Assembly: GCF_004792665.1 (NCBI RefSeq)
Contig: NZ_SRZX01000001.1
Coordinates: 186,001 to 250,000, forward strand
Source: Marinobacter orientalis
GTDB taxonomy: Bacteria; Pseudomonadota; Gammaproteobacteria; Pseudomonadales; Oleiphilaceae
Direction: 5' to 3'
DNA length: 64,000 nt
This document shows, piece after piece, positions 36,781 through 45,249 of the stretch; positions within the stretch are counted from its first letter, which is position 1; every line of letters begins with the position of its first letter. The notes beneath the pieces are model-generated. The model worked only from the letters and a program-made list of their open reading frames with translations. It did no database searches and was not told where the DNA came from. A program made the position numbers and the translations under genes.

Positions 36781-37917
36781 ATGAAAAAAAGGAAATTAGC
36801 GCTGTATATCGCCCTGGCCGGCGTGGTCTCAACGCCGGTAACGGCACAGAAAGTGGAAGTTCCGGATCTGGACCTGCGGGTATATGGCCATATCAACATG
36901 GCAGTAATGCACGCCGATACCGGTAACGGTTCCGAACAGTACATCGTCGATAATGATTACGCCTCAAGCCGGGTCGGTGGTGTGATCAGTACCAACCTTG
37001 AAGAGATTGATCTGACGGTTGGTGCGCATATCGAGTTTGAGTATCAGCACAACCCCTCAAATCTGGTCACCCCTGACAACCGGACGATCAAGGGCAGTTT
37101 TGACGAGCGACACCTCAACCTGTTTGCAGCGGGTCGTCTTGGCAGGGCTTCCATAGGTCAGGGGCACGGTGCCGCAGATGATTCCACGGAGATGGATCTG
37201 TCTGGTACCAAGGTTGCCTCCTTCCCGGACCTGGCGCTGGTGGGCGGTGCTTTGCCGTTTGTAGACAAGAGCGGTGATGCAACCACTGGACCAACCCTGT
37301 TCCAGTCCATCCGTAATCAGGATTTCGACGCACGCTACGATCGTTTTCGCTACGATAGTCCTGATCTCGGTCCGGTTAGTCTGGCTGTAAGCCAGGGTTA
37401 CAAGAACGACATGGATATTACCGAGGTGTCTGCTGCCTATAACGAGGCTATCGAAGGGCTTGGTCGCTTGTCTGCGGCGATAGGTTATTCCACCAAGGAT
37501 GTGGGTGGGTCAGCAGGCGATGTCGACACCCTTGGGGGTTCCGTATCCTGGCTCCATGGCACCGGTATCAACATGACGGTGGTTTATTCCAATATCGGGA
37601 ACGACGCTGGCCGTGATTCTGATTTCAATATGTTCAAAGTGGGCTACAAGGCAGGTAGGCACTCTTTCACCATTCACCGTGCGCAGGGTAAGGATTTCAA
37701 TCCGGTCATTGTTACGCCGCCCGCAGAAGAGGGACAGCCGGATACCCGTTTCACCGTTGCCGGCTCTGATGCCGAAGTCTACGGCCTGGCCTACGTTTAC
37801 AGGCCCATTAAACGACTGGACGTATACGCCGCGTTCAATAACTTCTCTTTGGAGAGTGATGTGGGCAGCTACGACGACGTCAATATAGCAATGGTTGGCA
37901 GCCGCCTCCGGTTCTGA
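36781..37917 (+). CDS. Putative outer-membrane porin
   Basis: A 378-residue protein with signal peptide (ALYIALAGVVSTPVTAQ) and a Gram-negative porin-like pattern: the start LDLRVYGHINMAVMHADTGN, alternating amphipathic strands, and a terminal phenylalanine (SRLRF). The start at 36781 directly begins the signal peptide. It follows ttrA by about 110 bases in the same direction, so it may let the oxyanion substrate into the periplasm; that link is inference. Confidence 0.8.
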   Translation: MKKRKLALYIALAGVVSTPVTAQKVEVPDLDLRVYGHINMAVMHADTGNGSEQYIVDNDYASSRVGGVISTNLEEIDLTVGAHIEFEYQHNPSNLVTPDNRTIKGSFDERHLNLFAAGRLGRASIGQGHGAADDSTEMDLSGTKVASFPDLALVGGALPFVDKSGDATTGPTLFQSIRNQDFDARYDRFRYDSPDLGPVSLAVSQGYKNDMDITEVSAAYNEAIEGLGRLSAAIGYSTKDVGGSAGDVDTLGGSVSWLHGTGINMTVVYSNIGNDAGRDSDFNMFKVGYKAGRHSFTIHRAQGKDFNPVIVTPPAEEGQPDTRFTVAGSDAEVYGLAYVYRPIKRLDVYAAFNNFSLESDVGSYDDVNIAMVGSRLRF

Positions 37918-37986
37918 TATTAAGGACGGTAAAGATATAAACCTGAGCACGAAGCATTTCCTGGGGCAAAGGAGGCAACTGAAATA

Positions 37987-38481
37987 GTGAAACGCAAGTG
38001 GACTAAAAATGTATTGGTGCTTGCCTTTGTCGCGGTGGGAGTTTCCGGATGCATGGACGCCAACCATGGTCGCTACGGTGTTGAGAATGCTCCCTCAAGC
38101 TTCAGCAGTGAGGGGGAACGTCTCTATTTTACCGGCACTTCAAGCTCCGGTGAGCAAATCCGTCCTGTTGGTGGGCACCACCATATGCAGATGCATGGTG
38201 GCAGTTGTGCCACTTGCCACGGTGCTGACAGGGAAGGCGGCGCAATCATGTGGCCGCGATTCTGGGTGGTGGCCCCGGCTTTAACTGGTGGGGCATTAGA
38301 GAGCGAGCACGATGACGGCCACGACCATGCATCCTATGACGAATCATCGCTTAAAAACGCCATCGTGAACGGCATCGGTCCCGATGGTGAACCACTGCAC
38401 GATACGATGCCTCGTTGGCGAATGTCGGAAGAAAGCTTGAATGCGCTGGTTCACTATCTGCTCGGTGAACATTCACACTGA
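37987..38481 (+). CDS. Lipoprotein cytochrome c
   Basis: A 164-residue lipoprotein; signal run VLVLAFVAVGVSGCM gives the lipidated cysteine. One haem site, CATCH, lies at about residue 75, and a distal methionine candidate sits in MPRWRM near residue 137. The region before the haem site is histidine-rich (GGHHHMQMHGG). GTG start at 37987 with AAGGAGG upstream. As the last gene of the ttr group it could serve as an added electron carrier, which is unusual for ttr operons. Confidence 0.8.
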   Translation: MKRKWTKNVLVLAFVAVGVSGCMDANHGRYGVENAPSSFSSEGERLYFTGTSSSGEQIRPVGGHHHMQMHGGSCATCHGADREGGAIMWPRFWVVAPALTGGALESEHDDGHDHASYDESSLKNAIVNGIGPDGEPLHDTMPRWRMSEESLNALVHYLLGEHSH

Positions 38482-38484
38482 GCC

Positions 38485-38963
38485 ATAGCGGAAACGTCGA
38501 CGCATTTGCCCTGATGACCAGCGACTCCGACTTCACCCCACTCGTCATGCGCATTCTTGAGGCCGGACTACCCGTCTTTGGCTTTGGCGAGCGAAAAACA
38601 CCCATGCCGTTCGTTAACGCCTGTTCTCAGTTCACCTACACAGCGAACCTGCGGGAGGAGCCCGAGCAACCGGATGAAACCGTCAATGGCGGCCGCCCGG
38701 AACCAAGCGAGGAAACCAAGTGGGATCGCAACCAGCTGCGGGGAGACACGGTTCTGGTTCGAACTCTGCGGACCGCGGTGGCACAAACGGCTGATGACGA
38801 TGGCTGGGCGCATCCTGGCCGGGTTGGCCAGTACATTTCCAACAACAGCTCCTTCTCCCCGGTGAACTACGGCTACAAAAAACTCAGTGACCTCATCCGG
38901 GCCAGTGACTTATTCGAGATCAGCATGCGGGATAAAAACGTTTTGTACGTCAAGAGCCCATAG
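38485..38963 (+). pseudogene. NYN-domain / OST-HTH protein, 5' truncated
   Basis: The frame begins HSGNVDAFALMTSDSDFTPLV, the second half of a LabA-type NYN ribonuclease domain (SDSDF holds a metal aspartate), and ends in an OST-HTH/LOTUS-like part (GRVGQYISNNSSFSPVNYGYKKLSDLIRAS). About the first 90 residues are missing; the sequence starts 3 bases after the cytochrome stop, so the ttr cluster's edge cuts this gene. The frame's first ATG is at 38514. Ends directly at a repeat copy. Confidence 0.75.
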
Positions 38964-38986
38964 AGAACAAATCTGTCCCGGTTTTC
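38963..38986 (+). repeat. REP-like element
   Basis: Forward copy with GAGAACAAATCTGTCCCGG; it overlaps the last base of the NYN gene stop codon. Confidence 0.92.
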
Positions 38987-38999
38987 GCGCACATAACAC

Positions 39000-39323
39000 T
39001 CAGCCAAAATAATCCTGCATCCAGTCGAACAGCTTCGCAGAATCGAACTCCGAGAGGGCCATCTGTCTGAAATCGTCACCCACCTCATCCTCCATGGTCA
39101 CAAACTGGTAGAGCAACAGGCCCGGCTGCTCATCATGCAGGATAAGCGTAATGCGCCGGTGGGTTCGCAGGCAGTCAATGGTCATCACGTCTGCGGGTAT
39201 GCCGGCATCACGCATGCCACGACGCACTTCCACCACCGGGTTGATATGCTCATGGGCCGCCTGAATGCGGGCATGCGCATCGCTGGCCATATCGGACAGG
39301 GCCTTGAGGGGATCTTCTGACAT
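39000..39323 (-). CDS. Hypothetical protein (107 residues)
   Basis: A small acidic protein beginning MSEDPLKALSDMASDAHARI, helical at the start, with LHDEQPGLLLYQFVTMEDEVGD in the middle. I recognise no domain. The shorter start at 39323 is preferred because upstream sequence shows no homologous character. It lies with its stop 14 bases from a repeat and is divergent from the deoxyribosyltransferase gene. Confidence 0.6.
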   Translation of the reverse strand: MSEDPLKALSDMASDAHARIQAAHEHINPVVEVRRGMRDAGIPADVMTIDCLRTHRRITLILHDEQPGLLLYQFVTMEDEVGDDFRQMALSEFDSAKLFDWMQDYFG

Positions 39324-39564
39324 TTTATTCAACCATTCCTGATTTCTGAACGAGACAGTTAAACACAGATCCCACACAGTATAACCCTGACGTTTCTTCT
39401 GGAAGCTGACCGCAGCCGGTGGCTGCTCAGTTTTGCGATTACACGCTGATTGCGACAATGCCTTGCTCCAGAAATCGGCCGCTCCCTGCAAAATCGACGT
39501 TCTCCGCCCTACCTCGAAAAGGCTGGATGCTATCCTGCAGTTTTATCAGCTCTGAGAGGCACCC

Positions 39565-40110
39565 ATGGCAAAGCCAAAACGGATCTACCTCGCCGGCCCG
39601 GAAGTCTTCTTCCCGGCCACGGAACACCAGCCCATCATCGGCGAGAAAAAACGCCTGCTGCGGGAATACGGATTTGAGGGTGTGGACCCGCTGGACACGG
39701 AGCTGGCATTTTCAGACGACGAAGCAAAACCCGGGCGCGGGCAGCGGATCTACCAGGCCAACCGAGAACTGATGGACAACTGCGGTGCCATCATCGCCAA
39801 CCTGACGCCCTTCCGCGGCATCAGCGCGGACCCGGGCACCGTCTTTGAGGTGGGCTACATGATCGGCCAGGGCAAGCCCGCCTTCGGATTTACCCTGGAC
39901 AGCCGTCGCTACCGGGAACGGGCAGGCGCAACCGGCCTGGACAAACTGGGCCACACCATTGAGGACTTTGAGATGAGCGACAACCTGATGATCGAAGGCG
40001 GAATCAGCGATTCCGGTGGTCAGCTGTTCGTGGCAGAGCAGCCAGGCGAACACCGGTTTTTCTCGGCGGAACTGTTCCGCCACTGCGTGCGGGCGCTGAC
40101 CGATGCCTGA
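39565..40110 (+). CDS. Nucleoside 2-deoxyribosyltransferase family protein
   Basis: A 181-residue enzyme of the Rossmann-like family that exchanges or removes bases from deoxynucleosides: start KRIYLAGPEVFFPATE, then NRELMDNCGAIIANLTPFRG and ADPGTVFEVGYMIGQGKPAFGF, which carry the catalytic glutamate and nucleotide-binding residues. Family length is normal. The 3' end overlaps the MOSC gene by 8 bases. A decayed copy lies at 49255-49474. Confidence 0.85.
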   Translation: MAKPKRIYLAGPEVFFPATEHQPIIGEKKRLLREYGFEGVDPLDTELAFSDDEAKPGRGQRIYQANRELMDNCGAIIANLTPFRGISADPGTVFEVGYMIGQGKPAFGFTLDSRRYRERAGATGLDKLGHTIEDFEMSDNLMIEGGISDSGGQLFVAEQPGEHRFFSAELFRHCVRALTDA

Positions 40111-40432
40111 ACAAACTTCACTTCAGACCCTGTTCGACACCCTCCCCCAGACCGGCCGGGTGGAATGGATTGGCATCCGCCCCGCCCGTGGTGAGGCCAT
40201 GGAGGCGCTCGACAGCGTAGCGGTCTCCCCCGGCAAAGGCCTGGAAGGTGACCGCTTCAAGGGCCGCGAGACCAGCAAGCGGCAGGTGACCCTGATCCAG
40301 AAAGAGCACCTGCACGCCATCGCCTCCTGCCTGCACCGGGAGGCCATCGCACCCGAAGTGTTCCGGCGCAACATTGTGGTGTCTGGCCTCAACCTGCTGG
40401 CCCTGAAAGGCAAGCGATGTCGCAATCAATAG
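40103..40432 (+). pseudogene. MOSC-domain protein, 3' truncated by a repeat
   Basis: Reads as a small MOSC protein: VEWIGIRPARGEAM, KGLEGDRFKGRETSKRQVTLIQKEHL and EVFRRNIVVSGLNLLALKG. The domain usually continues for another 50 or so residues including the conserved cysteine; here it stops one base into a perfect repeat at 40432. MOSC domains handle sulfur or molybdenum cofactor. Coupled by overlap to the deoxyribosyltransferase. Confidence 0.85.
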
Positions 40433-40455
40433 AAAATAAATCTGTCCCGGTTTTC
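40432..40455 (+). repeat. REP-like element, perfect copy
   Basis: Full consensus copy that ends the MOSC gene and lies 3 bases from the stop of the convergent thioredoxin gene. Confidence 0.98.
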
Positions 40456-40458
40456 CCG

Positions 40459-40788
40459 TTAGGTCAAAAGCCCATAAGGCCGCTCCAGCGCAGCACGAAC
40501 ATCACCGATGGAGAACACCCTGGCGAATTCCGCGAATCGCTGCCCTTCAAACCACAGCTGAATAACCGGCAGAGAAAAAATACCGCGAGCCGCACATAAC
40601 GGGCCGGCGGCTTCCTGGCAATCGATGTAAGCGGTTACCAGTTTTGGGAATTCTTCGCTGGCAAGCTTCTCCAGCCTGGGTTTTATGGACTGACAGACGC
40701 CGCAACTCGCTCCCCCATACAGGAGGAGCACCGCAGGGCTGGACTGAAGCAATTCCGATAAGGCCTCTTCTGAGCAGATTTTTTTCAC
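40459..40788 (-). CDS. Thioredoxin-like protein
   Basis: A 109-residue thioredoxin fold with the redox motif CGVC in YGGASCGVCQSIKPRLEKL and the cis-proline in FSLPVIQLWF. GTG start at 40788. It likely reduces or reports on a partner protein in the cytoplasm; no signal peptide. A partial decayed copy occurs at 13080-13165. Confidence 0.85.
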   Translation of the reverse strand: MKKICSEEALSELLQSSPAVLLLYGGASCGVCQSIKPRLEKLASEEFPKLVTAYIDCQEAAGPLCAARGIFSLPVIQLWFEGQRFAEFARVFSIGDVRAALERPYGLLT

Positions 40789-40844
40789 AGTTACATCCTG
40801 ATAAGCATGACCGGTTTAATCTCCAGCGCCTGGGGGGAAGGAAT

Positions 40845-40880
40845 GAAAATAAACCTGTCCCGGTTTTCGTCCCGGTTTTC
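40845..40880 (+). repeat. REP-like element with tandem 3' half
   Basis: Forward copy with AAACCTGTCCCGG, then a second CGTCCCGGTTTTC. The stop codon of the next minus-strand gene begins on the following base. Confidence 0.92.
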
Positions 40881-41801
40881 CTATCCGGACAGCGCATAGT
40901 CGATTGCCGCACATACCGCGGCAACCTGCGCGGCGTTGCATTGCCCGGGGGTCACTCTGTTGCTGTCCGGGTAGACCTCGGTGGTGGTCCTGTAGCGGGC
41001 GTTGGTCATGCTGGTGCAAAGGCCAAGCTGCGCCAGCGGATACTGAATAACGCCCCGGGCTGCCGCCGGTGAGCCGAGGATCTCGCCGTTGTCATCCGCC
41101 GGCGCGATATGGGTGATCTTTTCCACCGCGTTGATCAACGCCTGCTGGAATTCCGGCTGCGGGCTCTCCGTGTCATCCACCAGGTAGAAGCCGTCCGGAA
41201 TGTCACCCGGCTCAAACGGTTTGCCATCACGGGCCGCAAGCGCCGGACGGAACTCGGTTTCGTCGGTATCGGTGGTCTCGTGCAGGTCGATGTGCAGCAG
41301 TATTGGCTCAGCTATCGAAGCGACCAGTTGCATGAGCGCCGCCGATTCCCCGGCCTGGCCGTCACCACGAAACGAGCGGTTTGGATCAATCGCGTTCGCG
41401 TTCCAGCGATGGATGCGTTCGTAAGCCCAGGGGCTGACGCAAGGCGCGACCAGCAGGTTTACAGGACCGGCATAATCCGCTGCATGTTGTTCAACGAACT
41501 GCAGCGCACCATGGACACCGCTTGTTTCATAGCCATGCACTCCGCCCGTAATCAGCACCACCGGCCGATCGGCACGCCAGTCGCGGCTGCGGATTGCCAT
41601 CAGCGGATAAACGTCCGGGCCGTATTCCAGGCGGCCATACTCTTGCACGTTGAAGCGCGAACGCAGGCGCTCGACCACGCTCAATACGTCGGACTCGTAA
41701 CTGCGTTGACGGGACTGCCGTGACAGCCACTCAGCACGTTCCACGTCACCCCAGGGAGTGCCGGGCGTACCGATTGGATAGGCCGCTGAAGCGGTGCTCA
41801 T
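40881..41801 (-). CDS. M14-family metallocarboxypeptidase-like protein
   Basis: A 306-residue zinc peptidase/deacylase-like enzyme. Zinc ligands are seen in GGVHGYETSG (HxxE) and in HIDLHETTD; NANAIDPNRSF provides the conserved substrate-binding block. The family includes carboxypeptidases and succinylglutamate desuccinylase relatives; the substrate is unknown. The start at 41801 follows AAGGAG. It is bounded by repeats on both sides. Confidence 0.82.
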   Translation of the reverse strand: MSTASAAYPIGTPGTPWGDVERAEWLSRQSRQRSYESDVLSVVERLRSRFNVQEYGRLEYGPDVYPLMAIRSRDWRADRPVVLITGGVHGYETSGVHGALQFVEQHAADYAGPVNLLVAPCVSPWAYERIHRWNANAIDPNRSFRGDGQAGESAALMQLVASIAEPILLHIDLHETTDTDETEFRPALAARDGKPFEPGDIPDGFYLVDDTESPQPEFQQALINAVEKITHIAPADDNGEILGSPAAARGVIQYPLAQLGLCTSMTNARYRTTTEVYPDSNRVTPGQCNAAQVAAVCAAIDYALSG

Positions 41802-41818
41802 ATCGCTTGTCTCCTTAG

Positions 41819-41841
41819 CAAAACCGGGACAGATCTATTTC
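41819..41841 (-). repeat. REP-like element at the end of a transposase remnant
   Basis: Reverse copy that overlaps the last codons and stop of the RAYT remnant at 41835-42190. This is the position expected for a REP element beside its own transposase gene. Confidence 0.93.
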
Positions 41842-42190
41842 TCAGATGCCGGCCTTCGCGGCTTACGAGCTTCAACTCTAATACCGATACGGTTTTCAAT
41901 TTCATCCACGAACTTGCTGCCACCGGTCAGCTTGTTGCTATTGATCGCCGCCCGAATCAATTCATCTGACGGCGAATCATTTTCCTGCTCAACGAACTGC
42001 CGATAGGCCTCGACCCTCATCTGGTGACTGCCTGCCAGTGCCCGGAAGATGTCGGGCTCATCCAGCCAATGGCAATGCGCCCCCCCTACCAACAAAACAG
42101 GTCTGCCGACCAGCCAGGCGCTTCATCAGTTGAGGAATTGCGGTTGGTTCGACGAACACCGGGCACAATCACCCTGGCCTGTCTGGGCAT
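41835..42190 (-). pseudogene. RAYT transposase with large internal deletions
   Basis: Minus-strand reading: the start MPRQARVIVPG, then after a deletion QLMKRLAGRQT, then after a second deletion FRALAGSHQMRVEAYRQFVE and the C-terminal SNKLTGGSKFVDEIENRIGI. These are the start, middle and end of a REP-associated tyrosine transposase. The catalytic histidine motif and tyrosine are lost. This is the only remnant in the window that shows both ends of the gene. Confidence 0.8.
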
Positions 42191-42239
42191 CAGCTACTCC
42201 TTGCTTTTTTCGGCACAGAATCCGTTCTCCGGTTATTTT

Positions 42240-42480
42240 GTGTCAACCAAGCTATTGAGGTGTCGCGCATCGGTAGCCCCCTATCCTTGGCGATGGTCAG
42301 ATATTCACTATAGATCGCGGATAGTGCAGACCGGCCCTCGCGACTATAGATTAATGGCGCATGAACCAGCAGAGGGTCGAGACGAATATCTTCATTTTTA
42401 CGAAGGCGCTCAACTATTGCTGCCTCAGCAAGTATGAAATCGTAATCATTCAGGACCTGATCTAAAGTTTTTCTTCCCAA
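42240..42480 (-). pseudogene. N-terminal fragment of a homocysteine S-methyltransferase-like gene
   Basis: The frame from a TTG start at 42480 (AGGAG upstream) reads YDFILAEAAIVERLRKNED, then HAPLIYSREGRSALSAIYSE, resembling the beginning of homocysteine S-methyltransferase family proteins. It breaks off at about residue 80, where the leader of the RAYT remnant begins. The rest of the usual 300 residues is absent. Confidence 0.6.
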
Positions 42481-42615
42481 AATATTCAGCTCCTCATGAG
42501 CCAGTCTCGATTAGAGTGTCGATAACGCCCAGGGAAGCAGCGCCACGACAGTAGCGTCCGCCTTACGCAGCTTTTTAAATCAATGCCGGAATCGGATAGG
42601 AGTTCACAGCGACCC

Positions 42616-43395
42616 TTATTTGCCATACCGCATCTGATGGGCCCGCAGGATGGGTTCATTGAGCATGAGCGCCCGTTTGAGTCGTGTTTGAAGGGATGAC
42701 CCACCGGCCTTCACCTGCAGCAGTGCCGAATGCGCGGCACACAGCGTTGTTGCCGCTCCCCAGTCGCAAAACAGGGCCTGTGCCCATTCCCGGAATTCCC
42801 TTGCCGCTCCGGCACGTTTTTCCAGCGCAAACGGCAGCGTGGGATGCAGACTCACAAGGCCTTTCGCCCCCACCCCCGGGAGCCAACCGGGCAGCTCTGT
42901 GTACCCAAAGGTATCGTCCACGTGGATCGCACCCGAGTCGGGATGGAACACCAGCACGGATGAGAAATGCACGTTTTCGTTGTCGGAAATGAACTCAACG
43001 CCCCGCGGCACTGAAAACTGCAGGTCATCACGGTACTTTTCATGAAGGGCATCGTGCTCGGTGCATTCGGATTCCCAGGGTAAATGCGGGAACCGGTTAC
43101 GATGCCGGGCCGTGCCGTAGAGTTTCGCATGGGGGTAAAGCTCGTGCATCCTCTCGACATTAACGGTGTGGAAAGGGTGTACATTGAGAATGGCCTCTAC
43201 CCTGGAACCGCCAATGATCGAGTTGATCGTGTCCTGCTGATCAGCATCGAAAGCGTAGGCGTCGAGGAACACGAAGTTGCCGCTGGCAAGCTGTACCAGG
43301 GAGGCCTGCGTTCCGATATCAATACGCCCCCCGAGCTTGAACGACCCGCGAATATTCCAGAATGTGTCGGCCACCTTGACGATGGAATTGTCCAT
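42616..43395 (-). CDS. MBL-fold-like metallohydrolase family protein
   Basis: A 259-residue protein with a beta-lactamase-like strand pattern: FWNIRGSFKLGGRIDIGTQA, FVFLDAYAFDADQQ, ILNVHPFHTVNV and GAIHVDDTFGY. The usual HxHxDH motif is replaced by NVHPFHT, so metal binding may be altered or absent. Function unknown. It lies downstream of the Rho paralogue on the same strand, about 100 bases away. Confidence 0.6.
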   Translation of the reverse strand: MDNSIVKVADTFWNIRGSFKLGGRIDIGTQASLVQLASGNFVFLDAYAFDADQQDTINSIIGGSRVEAILNVHPFHTVNVERMHELYPHAKLYGTARHRNRFPHLPWESECTEHDALHEKYRDDLQFSVPRGVEFISDNENVHFSSVLVFHPDSGAIHVDDTFGYTELPGWLPGVGAKGLVSLHPTLPFALEKRAGAAREFREWAQALFCDWGAATTLCAAHSALLQVKAGGSSLQTRLKRALMLNEPILRAHQMRYGK

Positions 43396-43498
43396 ATAAA
43401 AAACGATCCTTTCCGGTTCGGCTTTGTAAAAAGTTGATGCTTGCCGCGCTTCTCGAAGAAATCAATGGTCTTTCTGATCAGCGACCGGAAACGCGGAT

Positions 43499-44470
43499 TC
43501 AATCGATGGGCGTCCCGGGGATGTTGTTCAGAAGCTGGGCATTTGTGGGGTACTTCTCAAGCAGTTCAACCAGCTTTCTTGTGCCCTCTAGCGGTTTGAG
43601 ACCGCCAAGCGCCCGGCGCAACGCTCTTATCTTGTCTGAATATTTCGGATCTAACAGCAGCTCTTCACGGCGTGTACTGCTTTTCGAAATGTCCAGCGCG
43701 GGGAAGACTCGCTGATTCGCAACGTCTCTTGATAAAACCAGCTCCATGTTCCCCGTGCCCTTGAATTCCTCAAATATAACCTGGTCCATACGGCTGCCGG
43801 TATCAACCAGAACGGTTGCCAAAATGGTAAGCGAGCCGCCATTCTCAATATTTCGTGCAGAGCCAAACAACCTCCGCGGGATCTCCATCGCTCGAGCATC
43901 AACCCCGCCAGACATAGTACGACCGCTGCTCTTTCGCTCCGCATTATGCACGCGCGAAAGCCTGGTGAGAGAATCAATCACAATCATGACGTTGTGACCC
44001 TCGCCAGCTTGGCGGCGGGCGATATCAAGAAGCTCATCGGCAACGCGAACGTGATGAGCATAGCTTTCATCCGAAGAAGAAGCGTGTACCTCAGCGGGGA
44101 CGCTACGCCTGAAATCAGTGACCTCTTCGGGTCGCTCATCTATCAATAACGCGTAAAGTTTAATCTCGGGATACGCCTTTCCCACCGCCTGGCAAATATC
44201 TTTTAAAATCGTCGATTTTCCAGACCCCGGCTGTGCCACTATCAAACCTCGCTGCCCCATTCCAATCGGCGTGATCAAATCCATCGCACGCACCGTGAGT
44301 TTTTCTGAACCTGACTCCAAACGAATCCCCGGCATTGGATTGATAGCCACACCGTTTAAAAAACGTTTTTGTGGATCAGCCTCAACCTCAACCATAGCTT
44401 CGGCTTCCTCAGCCACTGGTTTAGTGCTTTTGTTTGGTTTCCGGGTTAAACCTAATGTCTTTCTCGTCAT
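43499..44470 (-). CDS. Rho-like ATPase lacking the RNA-binding domain
   Basis: A 323-residue relative of termination factor Rho. The ATPase core is complete: Walker A in [29 protein letters not shown], Walker B in [15 protein letters not shown], and [20 protein letters not shown] through the secondary RNA-binding Q and R loops. The usual first 130 residues with the cold-shock RNA-binding fold are missing; instead there is a short basic and acidic lead ([19 protein letters not shown]). The start at 44470 was chosen as the first ATG consistent with this lead. Real Rho is about 420 residues, so this is a second, shortened copy or a truncated gene. Confidence 0.85.
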   Translation of the reverse strand: MTRKTLGLTRKPNKSTKPVAEEAEAMVEVEADPQKRFLNGVAINPMPGIRLESGSEKLTVRAMDLITPIGMGQRGLIVAQPGSGKSTILKDICQAVGKAYPEIKLYALLIDERPEEVTDFRRSVPAEVHASSSDESYAHHVRVADELLDIARRQAGEGHNVMIVIDSLTRLSRVHNAERKSSGRTMSGGVDARAMEIPRRLFGSARNIENGGSLTILATVLVDTGSRMDQVIFEEFKGTGNMELVLSRDVANQRVFPALDISKSSTRREELLLDPKYSDKIRALRRALGGLKPLEGTRKLVELLEKYPTNAQLLNNIPGTPID

Positions 44471-44598
44471 GGGTGTTTGATAGCTCTTGTTTGATAGATA
44501 TTTTTCGAAATGGGCTGATAATGCCAAAAACAGAAGCCCTGACAGATTGCCGAAGACCATTTTCGACAAAGCCAGCCCAAGGCAAAAACCAGTGTGCA

Positions 44599-44637
44599 CA
44601 AAATAAGTCTGTCCCGGTTTTCCCAGTCACGGTTTTC
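44599..44637 (+). repeat. REP-like element with second partial copy
   Basis: Forward copy with AAATAAGTCTGTCCCGG and a second CACGGTTTTC at 44628. It ends 9 bases before the stop of the YfcE-like gene; this arrangement of element plus phosphoesterase tail is also found at 18233-18300. Confidence 0.92.
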
Positions 44638-44645
44638 CCAACTGA

Positions 44646-45101
44646 TCAAACCTGCAGTTCAATAATCTCACCAACCACACCGTCTTCGCTCACCTGCAGC
44701 CGCCCCACCGTGATCGGCAGAGTAAAGCGCCGGGGCCCGGCGCCACCTGGATTGAAATAAAGCACATCGCCAATCCACTCATTACGGGGCTTGTGGGAAT
44801 GTCCGGCGATGACCACGCGGTAACAGCCTTGCGGATTGATGTCGAGAGTTTTGGCGTCGTGGAGCATGTAAAAAGCGTGGCCTGGGAATTCCAGATCCTG
44901 AACATCGGGAAGAGTCGATGCGCGGCCTGTTTTGTCGATATTGCCACGGATCGCAACCAGGGGGGCGATCGCTTCCAGCGCTTCCAGAACCTCGTCCCGA
45001 CCCACGTCACCGGCATGAAGGATCAGATCCGAGCCTTTCAAAACCTCCAGGGCTTCGGGACGCATTTTGCTGTGGGTGTCTGCGATCACTCCGATTTGCA
45101 T
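44646..45101 (-). CDS. YfcE/MJ0936-type metallophosphoesterase
   Basis: A 151-residue phosphodiesterase fold: MQIGVIADTHSKMRPEA gives the D-x-H pair, LILHAGDVGRDEV the second metal site, VAIRGNID the N/D ligand and VVIAGHSHKPRNEW the GHSH ligands. Family members hydrolyse phosphodiesters or modified nucleotides. The start at 45101 was chosen to begin the IGVIADTH strand. Tail fragments of the gene occur at 18262 and 25069. Confidence 0.88.
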   Translation of the reverse strand: MQIGVIADTHSKMRPEALEVLKGSDLILHAGDVGRDEVLEALEAIAPLVAIRGNIDKTGRASTLPDVQDLEFPGHAFYMLHDAKTLDINPQGCYRVVIAGHSHKPRNEWIGDVLYFNPGGAGPRRFTLPITVGRLQVSEDGVVGEIIELQV

Positions 45102-45139
45102 GCTTACGCCCCTTCTAATCCTCAATGACGCCCACACAG

Positions 45140-45212
45140 CCCGTGCGCGTGGCCATGCAGGCAAGCGTTGCTATAGTGAAACAAGACCACCTGATTCTCA
45201 AGATCGGCCACA
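45140..45212 (-). pseudogene. Fragment of the SlyD-like FKBP gene
   Basis: About 75 bases match the beginning of the intact gene at 27931-28046, including GTGAAACAAGACCACCTGAT (intact: GTGAAACAGGACCACCTGAT), with the middle deleted. It lies between the phosphoesterase and tautomerase genes. Confidence 0.75.
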
Positions 45213-45249
45213 ACAGGTAAATACATGTCACTCCCGGTAGGATTTCCTC

